Source of the DNA: Anaerolineales bacterium | GTDB taxonomy: Bacteria > Chloroflexota > Anaerolineae > Anaerolineales > UBA11858 | Length of the DNA: 64,000 bases | Direction: 5' to 3' | NCBI GenBank assembly: GCA_028278545.1 | Contig: JANQED010000115.1 | Location: 124,001 to 188,000, forward strand | Shown here: in pieces, positions 62,457 through 64,000 of the stretch | Layout of the letters: each line of letters starts with the position of its first letter | Numbering within the stretch: the stretch's first letter is position 1 | The notes under the pieces: generated by a model | What the model saw: the letters and a program-made list of their open reading frames with translations, nothing else | Databases searched by the model: none | What the model was told of the DNA's origin: nothing | Made by a program: the position numbers and the translations under genes

Positions 62457-62885
62457 ATGAAGAAACTCAACAAATGGGGTGTCGCCACGGCGATTGTGGG
62501 ATTGCTGATCATCCTTACGCCAGTAGTTTTCCCAGTCTGTCAGGGATTGCTCGAACTCGTCAATGGCAAGCAGGTTCCAATGCGCTGTTTTTGGACGGCG
62601 CGCGCTGAGATGATCATCGGGGGGTTGGTGGTGATTTCGGGGCTGTTGGTGGCCTTTGCCAGGAGCGAAGACGCTCGTCGGCGGCTCAATAATCAGGTCG
62701 TATTCCTTGGTCTGGCGACCATCCTGACCCCCTTGTACATCATCCCCACTTGTATGCACCCCGATATGGCCTGCAATATCGCGACCAAACCGGCCCTGAT
62801 CATCCTGGGTGTTGTCGTTACCGGGCTGGGGCTGTACGGCAGTTTCCTGCCGCGCCCCGAGATCATGCCGTCTGGAGCTAAATAG
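62457..62885 (+). CDS. DUF4418 family membrane protein
   Basis: A 142-residue protein with four membrane helices and the DUF4418 pattern VPMRCFWTARAE near residue 40 and PTCMHPDMACN near 100. The conserved cysteines may bind metal or form disulphides. AGGAGG lies just before ATG 62457. It precedes an FtsX-like permease, a common pairing in anaerobes; function unknown. Confidence 0.83.
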   Translation: MKKLNKWGVATAIVGLLIILTPVVFPVCQGLLELVNGKQVPMRCFWTARAEMIIGGLVVISGLLVAFARSEDARRRLNNQVVFLGLATILTPLYIIPTCMHPDMACNIATKPALIILGVVVTGLGLYGSFLPRPEIMPSGAK

Positions 62886-62902
62886 GGCGCGGGCGTCACG
62901 CC

Positions 62903-62970
62903 GGAGGCGGTTCTGCGAACAGTGTGTACGGATCGCTTTTATTTCCTGTTGATCCGCGCAATTCGCCTCC
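62903..62970 (+). repeat. Nested inverted repeats upstream of the permease
   Basis: GGAGGCG (62903-62909) with CGCCTCC (62964-62970) and, inside, CGGATC (62929-62934) with GATCCG (62951-62956). A leader hairpin is possible, with the outer arm just before the permease start. Confidence 0.35.
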
Positions 62971-62977
62971 AGAAAAA

Positions 62978-64000
62978 ATGAAAGAAGTCAACCTCTTCAA
63001 CCTGGCGCTGCAAAACCTGCGCCGCAAGCCCTATCGCAGCGTGGCGATTGGTCTTTGTGTGGCGGTGATGACCGGCTCATTATTCGTAGCCACGATCATC
63101 ATGCGTGGGGTGCAGACCAGTCTCTCGGTTGGGCAAGCACGCCTGGGTGCAGATTTGGTGGTTGTCCCCCTCGGGTACGAGTCCCTCGCCCAGGAGGCCT
63201 TTATCACCGGTCAACCGAGCGCATTCTATATGTCGGATCAAATCGAGGCCCAAATCGCCGCTTTGCCCAGCGTGGAGAAAACCTCAGCGCAGGTCTTTGT
63301 CCAAACCCTGACCAATGCCAAGTGCTGCATTGGGGAATTCTTCTTGGTTGGATTCGATCCTGAGTCAGACTTCACCATCTCCCCCTGGTTGAGCACGCAT
63401 TTGAAGAACAAAGTTCTGGGTTCCTTCGATGTCATCGCAGGAGACCGTATCTTGCTGAGAGCAGGCGATGGCGCTACATTCTATGGCACCAGCTTCAGGG
63501 TTGCAAGTGTGCTGGAAAAAACGGGCATGGGCATCGATCGCACGATCTACGTACCCATGGAGGGCCTACGGCAGATGATCGCCGATTCCAACACTCTTGC
63601 TGAAGAACCTTTGACGATTGCCCCGGAGCAGATTTCATCGGTCATGGTCAGTGTAGAACCCGGTGCAGACATGATCGATGTGGCCGAATCCATCGAAGGC
63701 AGTCTGGCGGATGTGAATGTATTCACCGCCTCCCAGCTCAACCAGGCAGTTGCCCGCCAACTGCAGGGTGTGATGGGCATCACTTTTGGGGTAACCGCCA
63801 CCCTATGGCTAATGTCCTTGCTTTTGGTGGGTTTGATCTTTTCGCTGATCGTTAATGAGCGCCAGCGGGAACTGGGGTTGTTGCGCGCTATGGGGGCTCC
63901 TCGAAAAGCGGTATTTCGATTAGTGATGATGGAAGCCGGTTTTCTGACCGGGATTGGCGGTGTCAGCGGGCTGGTCCTGTCTGGCGTACTGCTGATGGGT
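62978..64000 (+). CDS. FtsX/MacB-like ABC transporter permease, cut by window end
   Basis: 341 residues visible, not in the ORF track because it is open at the edge. The N-terminus MKEVNLFNLALQNLRRKPYR precedes a first helix, then a large extracytoplasmic domain (about 45-260), and a second helix group starting LWLMSLLLVGLIFSLIVNER with RQRELGLLRAMGA, the FtsX coupling motif. The ATPase is probably downstream of the window. No strong ribosome site. Likely role: export or lipoprotein-type transport, with DUF4418. Confidence 0.88.
   Translation, partial: MKEVNLFNLALQNLRRKPYRSVAIGLCVAVMTGSLFVATIIMRGVQTSLSVGQARLGADLVVVPLGYESLAQEAFITGQPSAFYMSDQIEAQIAALPSVEKTSAQVFVQTLTNAKCCIGEFFLVGFDPESDFTISPWLSTHLKNKVLGSFDVIAGDRILLRAGDGATFYGTSFRVASVLEKTGMGIDRTIYVPMEGLRQMIADSNTLAEEPLTIAPEQISSVMVSVEPGADMIDVAESIEGSLADVNVFTASQLNQAVARQLQGVMGITFGVTATLWLMSLLLVGLIFSLIVNERQRELGLLRAMGAPRKAVFRLVMMEAGFLTGIGGVSGLVLSGVLLMG

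Noticed and set aside
1-64000. CRISPR arrays, insertion sequences, prophage genes, toxin-antitoxin pairs
   Set aside because: No regularly spaced repeats, transposase or phage-type genes seen in the reading or in the ORF translations.

Overview
The window most likely comes from a member of the Chloroflexota, probably an Anaerolineae-type anaerobe. This is inferred from gene content, not from a marker gene: two reductive-dehalogenase-like genes with their membrane partners, menaquinone-type prenyltransferase, V4R/Roadblock/GTPase signalling, a large set of one- and two-component regulators, and Ser/Thr kinase signalling. It holds about 60 protein genes, one tRNA-Asp, one cobalamin riboswitch, several readable promoters and terminators, and no CRISPR array, insertion sequence or rRNA.

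Layout. 1-9 kb: housekeeping and metabolic genes (oligoendopeptidase F cut by the window start, UMF1-type transporter, PlsC-like acyltransferase, a TIM-barrel hydrolase-like protein, tandem TIGR02206-type membrane proteins, a PatB/MalY-type aminotransferase, YbaK deacylase). 9-19 kb: a Gfo/Idh/MocA oxidoreductase, RecJ, and a minus-strand helicase/nuclease cluster that resembles a split AddAB (Fe-S RecB-type nuclease, UvrD helicase, GNAT, a second divergent SF1 helicase). 19-23 kb: cold-shock protein with an attenuator-like leader, NUDIX hydrolase, RlmI-like and other methyltransferases, MenA. 23-32 kb: a conservon-like signalling cluster (Roadblock, two V4R + response-regulator modules, DUF4388 protein, CvnD/MglA-like GTPase, large histidine kinase, single-domain receiver). 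32-33.6 kb: ThyA, FolA, tRNA-Asp.

34.2-38.7 kb holds the most striking locus: a ComP-like membrane histidine kinase, a 50-residue peptide gene ending in a Trp-containing tail (SWEPWDASAS), an isoprenyl-diphosphate-synthase-like gene and a LuxR-type response regulator. Together they have the composition of the Bacillus ComQXPA pheromone system (isoprenylated Trp peptide, prenyltransferase, kinase, regulator), but in a different gene order and apparently in a different phylum.

39-46 kb is a compact minus-strand phospho-signalling operon: Ser/Thr kinase with a fused PQQ-type propeller, PP2C phosphatase, J-domain/VWA fusion, zinc-ribbon/FHA protein and two response regulators. 46-50 kb: PurB, a PadR/GyrI pair with a perfect 20-bp palindrome overlapping its promoter, and a BtrH-like protein.

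50-62.3 kb is an organohalide-respiration-like island. A NarX/NarL-type pair precedes rdhA1-rdhB1; then a multihaem NapC/NirT-type cytochrome, tatA, tatC, a second tatA/B, a blue-copper lipoprotein, a cobalamin riboswitch, rdhA2-rdhB2, an FmdB zinc ribbon, and a membrane polyferredoxin fused to a CuA-type domain. A promoter block upstream of rdhA1 recurs upstream of the cytochrome with identical internal spacing, which ties the two transcription units to one regulator, plausibly the adjacent NarL-type protein. The inferred picture is menaquinol (menA in the same window) feeding electrons through the cytochrome and/or copper and Fe-S carriers to Tat-exported, cobalamin-dependent RdhA proteins. 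The window ends in a DUF4418 protein and a truncated FtsX-like ABC permease.
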